This document shows positions 45,838 through 54,658 of a DNA stretch of 64,000 nt, piece after piece (position 1 is the first letter of the stretch; the number at the start of each line of letters is the position of its first letter). Under the pieces are notes generated by a model that saw only the letters and a list, made by a program, of their open reading frames with translations, made no database searches and was not told the DNA's origin. The stretch spans positions 186,001 to 250,000 of the forward strand of contig CAWFTU010000023.1 of the NCBI GenBank assembly GCA_963818725.1. Direction: 5' to 3'. The translations under genes and the position numbers were made by a program. The DNA comes from DATFDN01 sp963818725 (lineage in GTDB: Bacteria; Pseudomonadota; Alphaproteobacteria; Acetobacterales; Acetobacteraceae).

Positions 45838-47436
45838 ATGCCTGACCGCACCACGCTGTCGCGCCTTGGCAGGCTCGTGGCCGACGATGTCGCCGCGGGC
45901 AAGCCGGGACCGAACTCGGAGGCCGCCTCGCGCTTCCTGGAAGCGCAGCCCGAGGCCGCACTCGATCTGCTCAACATGCTCCTGGCCGAGGCGGGCAAGA
46001 AGCGGCGGAACGAGGCGCTGGTCACGGCCTACGGCCACATGCTCGGCCAGGCCCTCGAGTACGCGCGCTACGCCCTCGAGGGCGGGTTCGCGCAGGCGAC
46101 GGAACTGGTGGAGACCCTGCGCCAGCGCCTGCTCGCGGCTGGCAGGGACGGGCGGATCGAGCCAGCCCTGCTCCTGATGGTCCTGCGCGAGTTCGCCAGC
46201 GCCAAGCTCGACCCCGGGCCCGAACTCAGGGCGCTGATGGAGCGCCTCGCGGAGGAGATGGCCACACCGGGCGTGCCAGGTCCCGAAAGCATTGAGGTTC
46301 TCGACACCCTTCTCGGGGAGCTCGCCCGCGAGGCCGGCGGCGACCCGTTCGCGCTCCACGCGGAGGTGCGCGAGATGGCTGATGCCTTCCCCGAGGATCA
46401 GCGCGCGGCGTTTGGCGCCTGGCTCCTCCAAGCGCGCGAGGCGGCGGCGCGCGAGGCCGCCCTCGGCTGGCTGCTGGACGCGGCCGCTTCGGTGCGCAAC
46501 TCGGCCGCCGCCGCGATCGAGCACGCAGCGGCCCGGGGCGGCGTGTCGGGCGTGACGCTGCGGCGCCTGATCGCGCTTCGCAACTGGCTGCCCGAGGCCG
46601 ACCGCGTGTCGCTGGACCGGGCGGTCCAGGCGTGCCGCCGCAAGGGAATAGAGATCAGCCCCTGGCCCCCGCCGCAGGTGCGCGAGGTGCTCGTCTCCGG
46701 GATCGACGGGGCCGGCGCCCAGAGCGTGTTCGTCCTCGCCCGCGAGGGGCGGCGGCACGCCCTCGGCTGCCTGCTGGTCAAGCATGGCATCGGGGTGCGC
46801 GATGCCTGGGCCCGTCACGGGCTGACGCGGGCCGAGCTGGACGCGTTCCTGGGGCAGGTGCAGGAAATCGAGCTGTATCCAACCAGCCTTGACTACGTCC
46901 GGATCGCGGCCGCGCACGCGCTGGCCGTCAACCTGGGCTCGGGCGTCATGCCGCCCTTTGCCATGCTCGATGTGATGGAGACCGCAGGCCTGCACGGGAT
47001 CCAGCCCGAGGCGCTCTACGCGGACGCCGTGCTGAGCCTGCTCGAGGCCGAGGCCGGTCCTGCCCTGTCGCAGCCGGAGGTGATCGCCGACGTGCTGGCC
47101 AGCAGCCGCGGCCTGCCAGACGAACTCGGGTTCCTGGACTCCTGGTTCGAGGCGGACACCGAGGTCGAGCGGCTGCTCGGGGGCGGCAAGCTGTCCCGCG
47201 CGAAGCGGGCCGTCCTGGTGCGGGACAAGTTGCTGCCGGGGCGCGCCGCAAAATGGGTGGACCGGCTCGCCTGGACCGCGCTGACGCTGCGCCACAGCGA
47301 GGAGGACGAGCCGTGGGCGGCGTTCTACGTCTCCGCGCGCGAACTTGGGGCGGGGCGGCCGATAGCCGAGATACCGCTGATGACGCACGTGGCCACGCTC
47401 ACCGCGGAGGCCCACGCGGCGAAACAGGCCCACTGA
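45838..47436 (+). CDS. Hypothetical helical protein (532 aa)
   Basis: ATG at 45838 (MPDRTTLSRLGRLVADDVAA) has GGAG eight bases upstream; an earlier ATG at 45784 would add 18 residues. The protein is almost entirely helical with repeated 30-40 residue blocks of HEAT/ARM-like appearance (EALVTAYGHMLGQALEYARY, GWLLDAAASVRNSAAAAIEH, YVRIAAAHALAVNLGSGVMP). No catalytic motif, signal peptide or membrane segment is seen. I do not recognise the family. It is followed 202 bp later by the CoxG-like gene on the same strand, and may share an operon. Confidence 0.6.
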   Translation: MPDRTTLSRLGRLVADDVAAGKPGPNSEAASRFLEAQPEAALDLLNMLLAEAGKKRRNEALVTAYGHMLGQALEYARYALEGGFAQATELVETLRQRLLAAGRDGRIEPALLLMVLREFASAKLDPGPELRALMERLAEEMATPGVPGPESIEVLDTLLGELAREAGGDPFALHAEVREMADAFPEDQRAAFGAWLLQAREAAAREAALGWLLDAAASVRNSAAAAIEHAAARGGVSGVTLRRLIALRNWLPEADRVSLDRAVQACRRKGIEISPWPPPQVREVLVSGIDGAGAQSVFVLAREGRRHALGCLLVKHGIGVRDAWARHGLTRAELDAFLGQVQEIELYPTSLDYVRIAAAHALAVNLGSGVMPPFAMLDVMETAGLHGIQPEALYADAVLSLLEAEAGPALSQPEVIADVLASSRGLPDELGFLDSWFEADTEVERLLGGGKLSRAKRAVLVRDKLLPGRAAKWVDRLAWTALTLRHSEEDEPWAAFYVSARELGAGRPIAEIPLMTHVATLTAEAHAAKQAH

Positions 47437-47638
47437 CCGTGAGGCCGTGCGCTTGGCCACGCATGTTCTGTCAGGTTTCGCGCCAACTCCGTCGGTTTGT
47501 CGCCCTTTAGCTCGGGCCAGTGCCAGAGAGTTGTCCACGTGCGACCTGTTGGCGTGAGTGCTGGCAAAACCGGTTGCGCCCCGTGCGCGGCTGGCTGAAA
47601 TGCCCGGGCTGCGGCGGCGGCAAAGGGAGGAGATGAAC

Positions 47639-48337
47639 ATGGACATGTCGGGCGATCGGATCATCCCCGCGCCACGGGACGTGGTTTGGCGTGCGCTGAA
47701 TGATCCAGCCGTGTTGAAGGCGGCCATCCCCGGCTGCCAGGAGCTGGAGATGACCGGCGAACACGCGATGCGTGCGGTCGCGGCGGTCAAGGTGGGGCCG
47801 GTGCAGACGCGCTTCGCGGGCAAGGTCAGCCTGCACGACGTTGACGCTCCCAATGCGTATCGGATCGAAGGCGAGGGACAGGGTGGGGCCGCGGGTTTCG
47901 CGAAAGGAGGCGCGGCCGTTCGCCTCGCCGACGCCGACGGGGGAACCAGGCTGTCATATGACGTGAAGGCCCAGGTCGGCGGCAAGCTTGCGCAGTTGGG
48001 CGGCCGCATGGTCGACGCCACCGCGAAGCAGATGGCCGATGCCTTCTTCTCTCGTTTCGCGACGGAGATGGAGCGTCGGCAATCGAGCGTGGGGGCCAGC
48101 GACAAGGCCGCCCCTTCAAGCGCAGAGCCGAACCCGCCCGCGTCCATCGACGTGGGCGCTCTGCTGCCTGCCCCATGGCTCGCGGGGGTCGCCGTCGGAC
48201 TGCTCGGCCTTGTTGGCGGGCTGTGGCTGTTGCGTCGCAGGCGTACACCCTCGCAGCGGACCGTCCCGGTTCAGGCCGTGACGGGCGAGCCGATCGTCAT
48301 CGATGCGGCACTGCTCGATGACTTGAAGCTGCTGTAG
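47639..48337 (+). CDS. CoxG-like SRPBCC protein with C-terminal membrane anchor
   Basis: The protein (MDMSGDRIIPAPRDVVWRAL, NDPAVLKAAIPGCQELEMTG) is a carbon-monoxide-dehydrogenase subunit G type SRPBCC domain of about 145 residues, followed by a serine/proline linker, one membrane helix (LAGVAVGLLGLVGGLWLLRR) and a short basic tail. CoxG anchors CO dehydrogenase-like enzymes to the membrane in cox clusters; there are no coxL/M/S genes here, so the partner is missing or elsewhere. I chose ATG 47639, since GGGAGG fits its spacing; ATG 47633 is also possible. Confidence 0.85.
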   Translation: MDMSGDRIIPAPRDVVWRALNDPAVLKAAIPGCQELEMTGEHAMRAVAAVKVGPVQTRFAGKVSLHDVDAPNAYRIEGEGQGGAAGFAKGGAAVRLADADGGTRLSYDVKAQVGGKLAQLGGRMVDATAKQMADAFFSRFATEMERRQSSVGASDKAAPSSAEPNPPASIDVGALLPAPWLAGVAVGLLGLVGGLWLLRRRRTPSQRTVPVQAVTGEPIVIDAALLDDLKLL

Positions 48338-48448
48338 CAGCTCAAGCGCTCTCTGGCCGGACGATAAGTGTTAAACCGAACTGGCTGGCCCGAAAATTCG
48401 AACGGGTGGTCCTGGAGCTGAGCGGGGCGAGGTCATGGCGGCGGTCAA

Positions 48449-48609
48449 GCCGTGGTCATCTTGGGCCGGACCATGACCTCGTAGCCCAGCGCGTCGAGGC
48501 GGCGGACCAGGCGCTTGGCGGTGCGATACTTATCGACACGGTCGAGGTGGTCGGCGCCGAGGTCGGCGAAGGCGACAGAGCGCCGCAGGATGTGGAACAC
48601 GGCGATGCA
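48449..48609 (-). pseudogene. IS110/IS116-type transposase, C-terminal fragment
   Basis: The minus strand reads CIAVFHILRRSVAFADLGAD then HLDRVDKYRTAKRLVRRLDA and LGYEVMVRPKM, the usual tail of IS116/IS902-type transposases (DLGxDxxxR ... RLxRRLExLGYxV). The gene is cut at 48610 by MITE-2 copy 3. Confidence 0.6.
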
Positions 48610-48955
48610 GCGTGTTGCATGGATCGCTTTGGGCAATTCCAATGAGTTAGCGCCAATACGGTTCACTTGAGTTGTTTGTGCCGCAGGGAGAACCAAGGCG
48701 AATGCTGCATTTTCAATTGGTTGGTATTCGGCCGATAGCTTAAGTGAACAGGATTTTGCCTTAAGTGAACCGTATTGGAGTTAGCGCAGACCAAAGACGA
48801 GACTTGGGCCTAAATTGGCACGAATCGTTGCGGTCCAATCAATTTTCGGTGCTAATTGCGAACTCTTATCATCTAGGTCGCATCTACATCCAAAGTAACT
48901 GACTGAATTCGCTTCTCAATTCCATGGGGCTCAGTCGGGGGTCCATGCAACACGC
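48610..48955 (-). repeat. MITE-2 copy 3, containing a MITE-1
   Basis: 346 bp, inverse orientation to copies 1 and 2, with ends GCGTGTTGCATGGA and TCCATGCAACACGC. Its internal MITE-1 sits at the same base as in copy 2, so these two are copies of one nested element. The flanks are an IS110-type fragment on the left and an IS1380 fragment on the right. Confidence 0.85.
48654..48777 (-). repeat. MITE-1 copy 4
   Basis: 124 bp, CAATACGG ends, 10-bp duplication GAGTTAGCGC at 48644-48653 and 48778-48787. Confidence 0.9.
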
Positions 48956-49192
48956 TGGCACTGGCCCTACAACCTGGCCAACTTTCTGCGCACGCTGACG
49001 CTGCCTGAGGAGGTGAAGCAGTGGGCGCTGACGACGCTGCGCGACCGGCTGGTGAAGATCGGCGCCAAGGTCGTCCGCCACGGCCGGTCGATCGCGTTTC
49101 AGATGGCCGAGGTGATGGTGCCTCGAAGTCTGTTCCAGAAAATCCTGGCCGCCGTAGCCGCACTCCGTCCATCGCCACCGGTCCGCTGTTGA
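48956..49192 (+). pseudogene. IS1380-family transposase, C-terminal fragment
   Basis: From 48956 the frame reads WHWPYNLANFLRTLTLPEEV, then TTLRDRLVKIGAKVVRHGRS and FQMAEVMVPRSLFQKILAAV, and stops at 49190-49192. This is the typical IS1380 C-terminus. Its 5' part is removed by MITE-2 copy 3. Confidence 0.85.
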
Positions 49193-49619
49193 GGAATCAC
49201 CGTCTCGGCTGGCCGGCGCGTCCATTGGCGGAAGACGCGCGCCCAAATCCGGGGCCGTGGATCGGAAGCCCTGCCATTTTGGCCTATCGCCGCACCGCAG
49301 CAGAAAGGTCGCCGGGCCGTGACCGACGAAATCCTTGTGAAGAGACTGTGCGGGGACTACGGTCAGCTACGACCTGGCCAAATTGTTCCGCGACAATCAA
49401 AAGGTTTGTTCAGCGACAATCAGCGACACACCAATCAGTGGAATCCTCTTCCTTTGAGTGGGCGCTTGTCAAACCCGAAGCCGCCGCAGGCGGTGGCCTG
49501 AAAGGCCAGGTTTTACAAAGGTCCGCTCAAAGAAGGACGATTGAAGAGAGGTGCAACTCTGGGTAGAGAGCCGCTTCTGCTGCGGTATCAGCCTAATTGT
49601 CGCGCAAGTCAGGTTTTGA
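49193..49619. other. Non-coding stretch with GCGACAATC repeats
   Basis: No gene is seen. The inverted repeat CGCGACAATCAAAA lies at 49389-49402 and inverted at about 49613-49626; each has a second related unit 23 bp inward (GCGACAATCA at 49413, and TAATTGTCGCG ending at about 49604). Paired, evenly spaced terminal repeats resemble the multi-site ends of Tn7/Tn5053-type transposons. The first 190 bp probably belong to the IS1380 right flank. Confidence 0.45.
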
Positions 49620-49755
49620 TTGTCGCGCTACACCAAATCGACGGCTATCCGGGGAATCCCGGTTAATGACGCCCTGGCCTCGTCGGACGGTGGGCTTTTG
49701 CTGTTGCGCGAGGTTGAGCGTCGGCTCGGCCTCGCCTCACGCCTGGCTGGCTGCA
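49620..49755 (+). pseudogene. IS1380-family transposase, N-terminal fragment
   Basis: The frame reads STAIRGIPVNDALASSDGGL followed by LLLREVERRLGLASRLAGCI and RDPLFKL, the IS1380 N-terminal region (ALSSDGGxLLLREIERRLGL). It changes to unrelated sequence after about 49760. It is not the missing half of the fragment at 48956, since it lies downstream of it in the same orientation. Confidence 0.7.
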
Positions 49756-49926
49756 TCCGCGACCCGCTGTTCAAGCTGGCTGTCCAGCGCCCTGTAGTCC
49801 TGGCAATCAAGCCCATGGTGAACTAACAGGAGATCCAGACCATACAGTTGAGATTAGTGATCCCTCTACTTTCTTGATGTCCAAGGACTATTGCCTGAGA
49901 AACTTTAGATTTTTTTGGAGGTATTG

Positions 49927-50412
49927 ATGTCTGTTCAACCGATAAATATCCAACAACACCAGCAAGACAAGACAACCGAGCTTCTCAAATCCTTGCCCGA
50001 TACAGAAATTCGGCAATTTGAAGACCAGATGTATGTTGTTCTCAAGCAATATCGAACCCGGGAACTTCGGAAAGATTTAGAACATAGCTTGATGGGAACG
50101 TTTGAAAAGTTGAAAAGAAGTGTTGATGATCAGGAGCCGAAAGGGCTCAGACACAAAGCTCGATACCTGCTCTGCACCATGGCCCGGCGCGACCACAGAC
50201 TTGATGACTACGAAAAGTACCTCAGGCTAGAGGAGCGGACAGACCTTGCTACCAACGCTCACCTCTGGTCTATGTACTATGCCGCCCGCGGAGGGGATCA
50301 AAATTTACGGGATGCCATCGAGTGTGCCGAGCAAGCTGTACAGCTCGATAGCGAAAGAGCTCGAAAGATGAATACCGAGACCCATACCGGTATACGTCAC
50401 AATTTTTCAGAG
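49927..50412 (+). pseudogene. Unknown helical protein, 3' end cut by IS66
   Basis: ATG at 49927 has GGAGG five bases upstream. The frame (MSVQPINIQQHQQDKTTELL, VLKQYRTRELRKDLEHSLMG, then KARYLLCTMARRDHRLDDYE and NAHLWSMYYAARGGDQNLRD) is rich in charged helices and the last part looks like one or two TPR units (AIECAEQAVQLDSERA). Base composition is more AT-rich than the neighbours, so it came from elsewhere. The native end is lost at about 50427, where an IS66 terminus starts. The family is not recognised. Confidence 0.5.
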
Positions 50413-50427
50413 GCCGTTGCATTCGCC

Positions 50428-50746
50428 GTAAGCGGTGGTCACCGGCCCTTCTTCCGACGCGGTGCGTGAATGTGGTGGGTCTGCTTGAGGCAGAAGGCTT
50501 CGAGCTGACGTTATGTTCGACGTTAAGGATGACGCGAAGGCGGGGTATCGCCGGGTTGAGGTTCTGACCGGTCCTGGCCGGCGGCGCCGCTGGTCGGCGG
50601 CGGAGAAGGCGCGGATCGTCGCGGAGACGCTGGTGCCGGGAGCGGGGGTCTCGGCGGTGGCGCGGCGCTGGCAGCTCTGTCCGCAGCAGGTCTTTGCTTG
50701 GCGGCGCGAGGCCAAGCTGAAAAGAAAGAGCTTTTTTGCTGCATAA
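50428..50746 (+). pseudogene. IS66 left end and TnpA fragment
   Basis: GTAAGCGGTGGTCACCGG at 50428 is an IS66-type left terminal repeat. The following ATG at 50513 starts MFDVKDDAKAGYRRVEVLTG and the helix-turn-helix of TnpA (RRRRWSAAEKARIVAETLVP, VSAVARRWQLCPQQVFAWRR). The gene is broken at about 50735, where the sequence changes to a resolvase start. Confidence 0.75.
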
Positions 50747-50766
50747 GTCCGCTGCATAATGAGGGC

Positions 50767-50829
50767 ATGAAATACGGCTATGCAAAGGTATCGCTGGGCG
50801 GCAAGAGCGAGAGCGTTGACGCGCAATAG
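50767..50829 (+). pseudogene. Resolvase start fragment
   Basis: ATG at 50767 reads MKYGYAKVSLGGKSESVDAQ, the beginning of a small serine recombinase (usually MKYGYARVSTxxQSVDAQ) with the nucleophile serine in KVSLGG. It ends at a stop made by the border of an IS3 end at 50830. Confidence 0.6.
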
Positions 50830-50865
50830 AGGTGGCCGGGCAAATTCGGACTATTATCCCATATC
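50830..50865 (+). repeat. IS3 left-end remnant
   Basis: AGAGGTGGCCGGGCAAATTC matches the left end of the IS3 at 28234 with one base different; the rest of the element is missing. Confidence 0.6.
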
Positions 50866-51314
50866 GAGTGCAATAGCCAATGCTAGAACGGATAACATTC
50901 CAATCAAACCGCTTTTGTGAATTGCCACCAGAGCTCCAATGTTCCGTTGCCGAACGGCGTGTTGCTGAGCTCCGAGCTGGAGAGCGGGAGCGGCGACCGA
51001 AGTTCGCCGTGGTACTGGAGCACCACCATGGCGGGCCAGATGCTAGGCCAAATGAAGACAGGGGTTGAGCAAGCTGCCTATCAGAACGTGATGGCCGCAG
51101 CGTACGCGATCGGCCGATATATACCGTCCGGCGGCTCGAATTGTCAAAGGACCCGGAGGGCCGGACTCAGAGCCAGTATGGGGTCAACCCCCGCTGTTTC
51201 GACAGCCATGGTCCTATAGGGTTCTTGACCTGAGTTTCCAGCACTGCGTTAGTTGGCCTGGGGGAGTTCTACCTTTCAATTCGGACGTGGGTTATATCCC
51301 CTACACTTATCCGA
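50866..51314. other. Unassigned stretch with one possible gene fragment
   Basis: A plus-strand frame from 50917 reads through VPLPNGVLLSSELESGSGDR, then WSTTMAGQMLGQMKTGVEQA and AAAYAIGRYIPSGGSNC. The second block looks like a real protein, but I see no family and the N- and C-termini look like foreign joins. The remainder is non-coding up to the 992-bp element. Confidence 0.3.
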
Positions 51315-52306
51315 TAGCTGGTTGCGAGTTTTGCTGCTTGCCTAACTCACTGTATTATATGAGATAGTTGGACTTTCCGGCGCACACCGCTCAGGCTTCT
51401 CATGAAGCCATTTCCGGATGAGCACGATGACAGAAAGCCCCGCCACAACTCCGATTCCGGTTCAGCTCTCTGAGCCGGAGTTCGTCGCATTTATCTTCCC
51501 GCACCTGTCGATGCCCAGGCGCGGGCCGAAATGCAAACTGGGCTATCACCGCGTCTTCAATCTGATTTTGCGGGTACTCTACACGGGTATGCAATGGAAG
51601 TGCCTGCCGGTGCCACGAACAGACGATCGGACCGCCGTAATCCACTACACGACAATCTACAAAGCGTTCGCCAAATGGTCCGACGATGGCTCGCTCGATC
51701 AGGCCTTCCTCGCCAGCGTGCGGCATCTGGCGGAGCAACACCACCTCGATCTCAGCGTCCCTCACGGCGATGGCTCCAACACCGTCGCGAAGAAAGGTGG
51801 CGATGGCGTCGGCTATTCCGGCCACAAACATCAGAAGGGCGAGAAGGTCCTCGCGATCGTCGAGAACAACGGCTTTGTGTTGGCTCCGCTTCCTGTGGCG
51901 CCGGCGAATGAAGCCGATACCGTGCTCCTCTCGGAGGGGTTGAACGCCTTGAAGCGCGTGGCCAGGCTGACGGATCTGAAGATCGATGGCTCGTATCTCA
52001 ATCTCGATGGCGGGTTCGATTCCAGGCACAAACGCAAAGCAATCTTCAACGCCGGGCTGGTTCCAAACATCAAGGAAAACCCGCGCAATCGGAAGACCCC
52101 GAAGCGGGGCCGGAAGCGGTTGTTCAATGCCGCCATCCATTCGTTGCGGCTATGCGTAGAGCGAACCTTCGCGTGGGAGGATAAATTCAAGCGGTTGCTG
52201 CTGCGCTTTGAGTTCAAACAGCAACGGCACTACGGTATGAAACTGATGGCGTACACGTTGATCAATCTGAGGCATTTCTGTGGTGCCTGAAACTTGCAAC
52301 CAGCTA
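51315..52306 (+). mobile_element. 992-bp IS5-type DDE element, copy 2
   Basis: Same ends as copy 1 (TAGCTGGTTGCGAGTTTT left, CTTGCAACCAGCTA right), same length, opposite strand. TA is present at both outer borders. Confidence 0.88.
51418..52290 (+). CDS. IS5-type DDE transposase, copy 2
   Basis: The 290-residue product is the same as that of copy 1 (MSTMTESPATTPIPVQLSEP to LINLRHFCGA); a single silent base differs in the codons around NLILRVL. Catalytic aspartates in HGDGSNT and KIDGSYL and the glutamate in CVERTFAW are present. It is complete. Confidence 0.9.
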   Translation: MSTMTESPATTPIPVQLSEPEFVAFIFPHLSMPRRGPKCKLGYHRVFNLILRVLYTGMQWKCLPVPRTDDRTAVIHYTTIYKAFAKWSDDGSLDQAFLASVRHLAEQHHLDLSVPHGDGSNTVAKKGGDGVGYSGHKHQKGEKVLAIVENNGFVLAPLPVAPANEADTVLLSEGLNALKRVARLTDLKIDGSYLNLDGGFDSRHKRKAIFNAGLVPNIKENPRNRKTPKRGRKRLFNAAIHSLRLCVERTFAWEDKFKRLLLRFEFKQQRHYGMKLMAYTLINLRHFCGA

Positions 52307-52490
52307 GATATAAAGTTAACTAAAGGGTTGAAATCCTAAAGCTTTGTTAAGCGATAAGTTGTCACCAGCGGCTTCGAAAATTGTGGATCTACTAGCGAGA
52401 ACGCGTCTCTGTAAGCGCCTGAGCTGCCGCACCGATTTCATGCGTGAACCCTGACCTAAGGCCCCGCGAGGACCGGCAGCCTCGCCGCCC

Positions 52491-52640
52491 CTGTCTCACA
52501 AAACGATCGTTTTTTGAGACACGAGGTTCCTGAATTCAAGAGTTAATCCGAACACCCGACGCATTATGAGCCTACGACGCCCCACCAGTCCCGGTGTCTC
52601 TCCGTCCGGCGGGTGTCTCACAACCCGTCTCATGTCTTGC
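52491..52640. promoter_or_regulatory. TGTCTCA palindromes upstream of the resolvase (candidate res site)
   Basis: TGTCTCA at 52493-52499 and TGAGACA at 52516-52522 frame the inner palindrome AAAACGATCGTTTT, giving a 30-bp near-perfect inverted repeat. Further GTGTCTC units follow at about 52593, 52611 (GTGTCTCAC) and CGTCTCATG at about 52629. Clustered inverted repeats ahead of a serine resolvase gene are where resolvases bind and recombine. The rest of 52307-52790 is AT-rich just before the gene and holds no ORF. Confidence 0.5.
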
Positions 52641-52790
52641 GCTGCGGGACACCAACTGGGGGCACGCTCCCGACCCCTGCCTCGGCGGCGACACAAAATT
52701 ATTGTAAAAAGGAACGTTTATCTCATATGCTTTCCGCTAATGAAACCCATTGATATCTTTAGGGTTTTTGATATAGAATAAGGGGGTGTC

Positions 52791-54658
52791 ATGACGTTTT
52801 CATCGAATGCCCCCAAACGCACCTCCCGGACGGTCGCCTACCTGCGGGTCTCCACCATCGACCAGGACACGGAGAAGAACCGGGCGGCGATCCTCGCCCT
52901 GGCCAACCACAAACGGCTCGGGCATGTGGAGTTCGTCGAGGAGAAGGTCTCGGGCACGGTCTCCTGGCGGAGCCGCAGGATCGCGGCAATCCTTGCGGAG
53001 GCCGGGAAGGGCGACACCATCATCGTCTCCGAGCTCTCCCGCCTCGGGCGAAGCATGCTGGAGTGCATGGAGATCCTCTCCATCGCGACGCAAAAGGGCA
53101 TCAGCATCTACGCGGTCAAAGGCGACTGGCAGCTGACCAACACGATCTAGTGGGCTGAGTTGGAAGTTTCCTGGCACTCATGAACGTCGTTGGTGCGTTG
53201 GCAGAAGCGTCGCACGCTGTCGAGGATGTCGTCGGCGCTCTTGGTCCAGACGAACGGGTGCGGTTCCGCATTGGTGGCCTCAAGGTAGCGGCGGATCGCC
53301 GCCTCCAGGGTCTCGACTGTAGGGAATACTCCGCGCCGGATCTGGCGCACGGTAAGCAGGGCGAACCACCCCTCGACGAGATTGATCCAAGAGGCGCTGG
53401 TCGGCGTGAAATGCAGATGATAGCGCGGCCGCTTGGCCAGCCAGTCCCGGACCAGCGCGGTTTTGTGGGTGCGCAGGTTGTCGAGCACCAGATGCACCTC
53501 GAGGTCGGAGGGAATGCTCCGGTCGATCTCGTCAAGGAAGGCGCGGAACTCGGTGGCACGGTGACGACGATGGCAGGTCCCGATGACCCTTCCGGTCTTT
53601 GCGTCGAGGGCGGCGAACAGGTCGAGTGTGCCGTGGCGAAGATAGTCGTGCGTCCCGCGTTCGGGCTGGCCGGGGCGCATCGGCAGCACCGGCGCGGTTC
53701 GCTCGACAGCCTGGATTTGCGGCTTCTCGTCCACACACAGCACCAACGCCCGCTCGGGTGGCGAAAGATACAGCCCGACAATGTCGCGGACCTTCTCCAC
53801 GAACAGCGGATCGGTGGACAGCTTGAAGGTCTCGGCCCGATGCGGCTTCAGTGCGAAGGCGTGCCAAATGCGGCAGACTGCCGTCTGGCTCAGCCCCGTC
53901 GCCCTGGCCAGCGAGCGGGTGCTCCAGTGCGTGGCGTTGGTTGGGCTGGCTTCCAAGGTCGTGGTGACCGCCCGTTCAACTTGTTGGTCCGTGATCTTGC
54001 GCGGGGCTCCAGGCCGGGGCTCGTCGAGCAGACCGTCCAGCCCGCGCTCGGCAAAGCGACGCCGCCACAGCGCCACCGTCGCGCGGTTAATGCCGAGCCG
54101 CTCAGCAACGCCGCCATTGGTCGTGCCCGGTTCGGCGCAGGCCAGGACGATGCGCGCACGGGTGGCGAGCGCCTGTCCTGTCTTGCGTCGGCGGATCCAG
54201 CCCTGAAGCAGATCACGGTCGGTTCCAGACAAAGCAATCGGGATCGCGTGAGGGGTGGCCATGGCAGGTGCCTCCGCTTGCGTGTCTTTCGCCCCTCAAT
54301 GAAGAATGTCCCACAGGACGCCCAAAGTGCTCAGAAACTTACGCCTCAGCCCACTAGAGCAAGATCATCGCCATGGCCGCCGAGATCGAGCGGGACCTGA
54401 TCTCAAAGCGGACACGCGAGGCACTGCTTGCCAAGAGGGAGCAAGGTTTGCGGCTTGGCAGGCCTCGGGGCGTCGGGAAGAGTAAGCTGGATGCCTACCG
54501 GGTCGAGATCGAGGCGCTTCTCACAAACGGCGCAACCCAAAAATTCATTGCCCGAAGGTATGGGACGACGGAGGCAAACCTCCACCACTTCCTCAAGCAA
54601 CGGGGGCTCGCACGAACGCCCCGGCCGCTTCCTGACAGCTACAGCAAACCGCAGGCTA
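52791..54658 (+). pseudogene. Serine resolvase/invertase, split by IS630 element 2
   Basis: The first part (52791-53150) has a complete catalytic domain start: RTVAYLRVSTIDQDTEKNRA with the Ser nucleophile in LRVST, then IIVSELSRLGRSMLECMEIL and GISIYAVKGDWQLTNTI. After the IS630 the gene continues at about 54355: SKIIAMAAEIERDLISKRTR, LRLGRPRGVGKSKLDAYRVE and a helix-turn-helix (ATQKFIARRYGTTEANLHHF). The reconstructed codon at the junction is TAG, where relatives have CAG (QSKIIAMA), so the gene had or gained a stop at the target. The C-terminal end is cut by IS630 element 3 at 54656. Confidence 0.82.
53147..54262 (-). CDS. IS630-family transposase 2
   Basis: The 371-residue protein starts MATPHAIPIALSGTDRDLLQ, with an N-terminal HTH (NGGVAERLGINRATVALWRR), a second winged helix (WSTRSLARATGLSQTAVCRI), and DDE residues in LVLCVDEKPQIQAVERTAPV, VHLVLDNLRTHKTALVR and TPTSASWINLVEGWFALLTV. 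It is complete. Element ends TGGGCTGAG and CTCAGCCCA lie next to CTAG on both sides (53147-53150 and 54351-54356), consistent with TA-targeted insertion. Confidence 0.9.
   Translation of the reverse strand: MATPHAIPIALSGTDRDLLQGWIRRRKTGQALATRARIVLACAEPGTTNGGVAERLGINRATVALWRRRFAERGLDGLLDEPRPGAPRKITDQQVERAVTTTLEASPTNATHWSTRSLARATGLSQTAVCRIWHAFALKPHRAETFKLSTDPLFVEKVRDIVGLYLSPPERALVLCVDEKPQIQAVERTAPVLPMRPGQPERGTHDYLRHGTLDLFAALDAKTGRVIGTCHRRHRATEFRAFLDEIDRSIPSDLEVHLVLDNLRTHKTALVRDWLAKRPRYHLHFTPTSASWINLVEGWFALLTVRQIRRGVFPTVETLEAAIRRYLEATNAEPHPFVWTKSADDILDSVRRFCQRTNDVHECQETSNSAH

Noticed and set aside
45805..48147. 780-codon minus-strand frame opposite the 532-aa gene and the CoxG-like gene
   Set aside because: High-GC antisense shadow; the plus strand has good starts, ribosome binding sites and a recognised SRPBCC domain.
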